Shown: piece after piece, positions 5,531-7,592 of the stretch
Layout: each line of letters begins with the position of its first letter
Numbering within the stretch: the first letter of the stretch is position 1
NCBI GenBank assembly: GCA_022511355.1
Contig: JAFLRS010000082.1
Location: forward strand, 1 to 7,592
Reading direction: 5' to 3'
Source: Alistipes sp.
GTDB lineage: Bacteria; Bacteroidota; Bacteroidia; Bacteroidales; Rikenellaceae
DNA: 7,592 nt
Position numbers and translations under genes: made by a program
Notes under the pieces: model-generated
Told to the model about the DNA's origin: nothing
Seen by the model: only the letters and a program-made list of their open reading frames with translations
The model's database searches: none

Positions 5531-7333
5531 CTACTTAAGTACAATAGCAATACTATTAGGTACGTAATAAGCGGCTCGATCAGGATAAACTCCTTTTATT
5601 GTCACACCGCTTTTTATATAGAGAGTCTTAAGTGATGGACAGGACATCAATTGGATAGCAGTTATGGTCGCAGTACTATTTTCCAAACCGGTTTGCGAAA
5701 CATCCAATTCCGGCAGTATAGGATTATTATTGCACACTATATTTGTCAGTTCAGAACATCCGCTAAGATTCAACTCTATCAGGTTATTGTTATAACTGCA
5801 GTTCAAGTCTTGCAGTTTGGTGTTCTTAGACAAATCCAATGTCGTAAAGTTGTTCAAACTGCAGTAAAGATTTGTCAAATTAACAAACAATTCAATACCC
5901 TGAAGCGAATCAAAGGCGTACAAAGAGCCTCCGTCGGCAGACATATACGTGACAGCCTCAGCCTCCTCTGTAGATATTGTGCCGTCATTATCTCTATCGT
6001 AATTTTTCAGAACAAATTCACGGAATACAGGGTCGGGGAATCTCAGTTCCATCTCCGAGGGCAGTTCCTGCTTGACAGTAAAGGTTTCCGAAGTCTCTCC
6101 GCAGGTTATGGTTATGGTGGTGGAACGCGGCTCTTCTTCGACCGGCTGCACGCTTATCGTAATCGTACCGTCGGGTGCGGTGCCCGATTCGGGCGATATG
6201 CTGCACCAATCCTGTCCGTCTGCCACTTTGGCGGTCCAATCGCCCGAAGTGGTAAACGAGAACGATTTATCACCTCCTGCCGCTGCAATACGCAGGGTAT
6301 TGGTATCGCTGTCGAAATCCTTGTCTTCAGCGAAATCTATCCAATCCAAGCCGTCCTGCATAACGGTAAGGGTTACCGTCACATCGCCGCTCTCAAGAGT
6401 TACTTCCGCCTCGCGTTCGGCTCTGTCGTCTGCTTTCGCTACGTTTATCGTAATCGAAGCCTGACCGCCATTGCCCTCTTCGGGAGTTACGGTACACCAA
6501 TCGGCGTTCTCGGTAACGGATGCCGTCCACCCACGTGTTACGGTGAAGTTTACGGTAGCCTCGCCGCCGGCGATGGTGAAGTGCAGGGTCTTGGTGGCCT
6601 TGTTCCAATCGTCGGCCGTAACATTATCGAGTTCGATCCAGTCCATAGCCTCCTGCTCGACGGTAAAGGTTACGGATACCTCGCCGCTCACGAGGGTAAT
6701 CTCGGTCGAGCGTTCGTCGGTAGTATTTGCGGGCTGTACGGTTACGGTCACCGATGCATTGCCGCCTTTACCCGATGCGGGCGTTACGGCGCACCATGCG
6801 GCACCATCCGCAACAACTGCCGTCCAATCACGCAGTGTCGTGAACTTTATCGAAGCCTCGCCGCTTGCCGCTGCAAAATGCAGAGTGTTGGTTGCTTCGT
6901 CGTAATCGTCGGCCGTAACCTCTTCGATGTCGAGGCGGTCGGGTGCCGAATCCTGTGTAACGGAAACCGTGAATGTCTCCATATCTATGGTCGTGAAGGT
7001 CACTACGCCTTCGCGCACATCGGCTGTCGGGTTCTCCGCAATCTCAATCTCTACGGTAGAAGCTCCCGCACGACCGCTTATAAAAGATGCAAATTCCTCT
7101 TCGGCATTTTCATCTGCCACTCTCAATGCTATCCACGCCTCGGTGGTCTCGGCCGTCCAGTTGTGTTTCGATGAAACATTCACGGATACCGTCCTGCCGG
7201 CATTGGAAAAGGAGAACAAATCCTCTGAAAGCTCGAATGCGGGTGTGTTGTCACCGCCTCCTCCTTCGTGCTTCTCCTTGCAGCCGGCAAACAGAGCTGC
7301 AACGATCATCATTAATGTGAAAAATCTTTTCAT
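5531..7333 (-). CDS. BACON-domain lipoprotein with EF-hand loop and leucine-rich repeats
   Basis: This is a predicted exported, lipid-anchored protein of 600 residues with no enzyme domain, probably a cell-surface binding or adhesion protein. Residues 1-18 are a signal peptide ending in a lipobox, L14-F-A-G-C18; Phe at -3 is slightly unusual. A polar linker KEKHEGGGGDN follows. Four BACON (Ig-like) domains cover about 33-128, 134-229, 230-327 and 329-423. Each has a paired-tryptophan pattern: W59/W67, W170/W180, W269/W279 and W366/W376; domains 2-4 carry WC..(T/S)P and end in a Q-E or Q-D strand. Residues 446-457 (DRDNDGTISTEE) fit an EF-hand calcium loop at positions 1, 3, 5, 7, 9 and 12. 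From about 478 come leucine-rich repeats of 21-22 residues (starts at L486, L507, L529), then a short C-terminal cap. BACON domains are known from Bacteroidetes surface proteins, often carbohydrate- or mucin-linked, but no SusC/SusD or glycoside hydrolase gene is nearby. The LRR-coding part is much more AT-rich than the BACON part. The ligand is unknown. Confidence 0.9.
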   Translation of the reverse strand: MKRFFTLMMIVAALFAGCKEKHEGGGGDNTPAFELSEDLFSFSNAGRTVSVNVSSKHNWTAETTEAWIALRVADENAEEEFASFISGRAGASTVEIEIAENPTADVREGVVTFTTIDMETFTVSVTQDSAPDRLDIEEVTADDYDEATNTLHFAAASGEASIKFTTLRDWTAVVADGAAWCAVTPASGKGGNASVTVTVQPANTTDERSTEITLVSGEVSVTFTVEQEAMDWIELDNVTADDWNKATKTLHFTIAGGEATVNFTVTRGWTASVTENADWCTVTPEEGNGGQASITINVAKADDRAEREAEVTLESGDVTVTLTVMQDGLDWIDFAEDKDFDSDTNTLRIAAAGGDKSFSFTTSGDWTAKVADGQDWCSISPESGTAPDGTITISVQPVEEEPRSTTITITCGETSETFTVKQELPSEMELRFPDPVFREFVLKNYDRDNDGTISTEEAEAVTYMSADGGSLYAFDSLQGIELFVNLTNLYCSLNNFTTLDLSKNTKLQDLNCSYNNNLIELNLSGCSELTNIVCNNNPILPELDVSQTGLENSTATITAIQLMSCPSLKTLYIKSGVTIKGVYPDRAAYYVPNSIAIVLK

Positions 7334-7374
7334 AGCGATATAATTTTGAAATGTTAGTGTTCAAATATTCTTTT

Positions 7375-7393
7375 CCATTCGGCCTCTGAATGG
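7375..7393 (-). other. Stem-loop in the leader of the BACON lipoprotein gene
   Basis: CCATTC and GAATGG pair over 6 bp around a 7-nt loop, about 40 nt upstream of the start codon. It would lie in the roughly 130-nt leader predicted from the upstream -7 box. No riboswitch class is recognised, and a 6-bp stem can occur by chance. Confidence 0.3.
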
Positions 7394-7473
7394 CTGTAGA
7401 TAATGCCGAAAAAAGTGTGAAGCCTGACTCCCTATAAATATTACGCATCGGGTGTTCACAACCCTTATCGTCG

Positions 7474-7481
7474 CAAAGGTA
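7474..7481 (-). promoter_or_regulatory. Probable -7 box of the BACON lipoprotein gene
   Basis: Read on the minus strand this is TACCTTTG followed by C, a close match to the Bacteroidetes -7 consensus TAnnTTTG. The predicted start near 7467 gives a leader of about 130 nt. The -33 position lacks TTTG at the ideal 19-nt distance; T-rich stretches ending in TTTTTTG occur 11 and 31 nt upstream instead. Confidence 0.5.
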
Positions 7482-7485
7482 GTAA

Positions 7486-7519
7486 TTTTTTTCAAAAAAT
7501 ATTTATTTTTTTCAAAAAA
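7486..7519. repeat. Two phased A-tract repeats upstream of the lipoprotein promoter
   Basis: TTTTTTTCAAAAAA occurs exactly twice, at 7486-7499 and 7506-7519, with a 20-bp period, close to two helical turns. They lie just upstream of the predicted -7 box, where curved DNA or an UP-like element would act. The repeat is directly visible; a role in promoter strength is inference. Confidence 0.55.
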
Positions 7520-7592
7520 CAACATATAGAAATTAATTCAATTAAACGCCAACGGCGTTACAATAAATCCGCACTGCGAAATTTTCGGATAA
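7520..7592. other. AT-rich intergenic end of the window, no supportable gene
   Basis: The only structure I see is a small hairpin, AACGCC / GGCGTT around AAC (7545-7559), without a T-tract. On the minus strand one frame is open from the edge to a TAA at 7542-7544 (16 codons) and another runs 17 codons to a TGA. Either could be the tail of an upstream gene, but neither is recognisable. Confidence 0.3.

Noticed and set aside
5651..7174. 507-residue open frame on the plus strand opposite the BACON lipoprotein
   Set aside because: Long, but antisense to a gene with a signal peptide, four repeated domains, LRRs and a matching terminator. The antisense peptide simply mirrors the repeats.
7251..7448. 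65-residue minus-strand frame starting in the lipoprotein leader
   Set aside because: It overlaps the lipoprotein start out of frame and ends in an Arg run from the Gly-rich linker codons. No sign of a regulatory leader peptide.

Overview
The window reads as an ordinary chromosomal segment of a Bacteroidetes bacterium, most likely order Bacteroidales and perhaps an Alistipes-like member of the Rikenellaceae. The phylum call rests on TAnnTTTG-type -7 promoter elements upstream of genes, AT-rich start regions without a clear Shine-Dalgarno, a BACON-domain surface lipoprotein, and core proteins whose sequences look like Bacteroidetes orthologues from memory. The genus is a guess. No database search was possible.

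Layout. Positions 1-3589 (minus strand) hold a two-gene aminoacyl-tRNA synthetase operon, glnS then valS, separated by 19 nt; valS runs off the left edge. A 99-bp intergenic region (3590-3688) carries two outward-facing -7 boxes. Positions 3689-5068 (plus strand) hold a small SPOUT (TrmH/SpoU-family) RNA methyltransferase followed by panB (ketopantoate hydroxymethyltransferase, pantothenate/CoA pathway). panB appears to have its own well-formed promoter embedded in the 3' end of the methyltransferase gene, and it ends in a strong intrinsic terminator. Positions 5069-5530 are a gene-free, repeat-rich stretch between two converging genes: a short tandem array with a 28-bp unit, then a palindromic element with 18-bp inverted ends and nested hairpins. 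Positions 5531-7333 (minus strand) encode a 600-residue lipoprotein: signal peptide with lipobox, four BACON domains, one canonical EF-hand loop, then leucine-rich repeats. It has its own terminator and an AT-rich upstream region with a TACCTTTG box and two phased A-tracts. The last ~70 bp hold no supportable gene.

Functional reading. The left part is housekeeping: tRNA charging with Gln and Val, RNA methylation and vitamin B5 synthesis. The right part is accessory: a probable cell-surface adhesion or binding lipoprotein next to an intergenic repeat. I see no CRISPR array, phage gene, transposase, toxin-antitoxin pair or defence system. The features most worth a second look are the composition break inside the lipoprotein gene that coincides with a domain boundary, the composite repeat in 5106-5466, and the overlapping divergent promoters between glnS and the methyltransferase gene.
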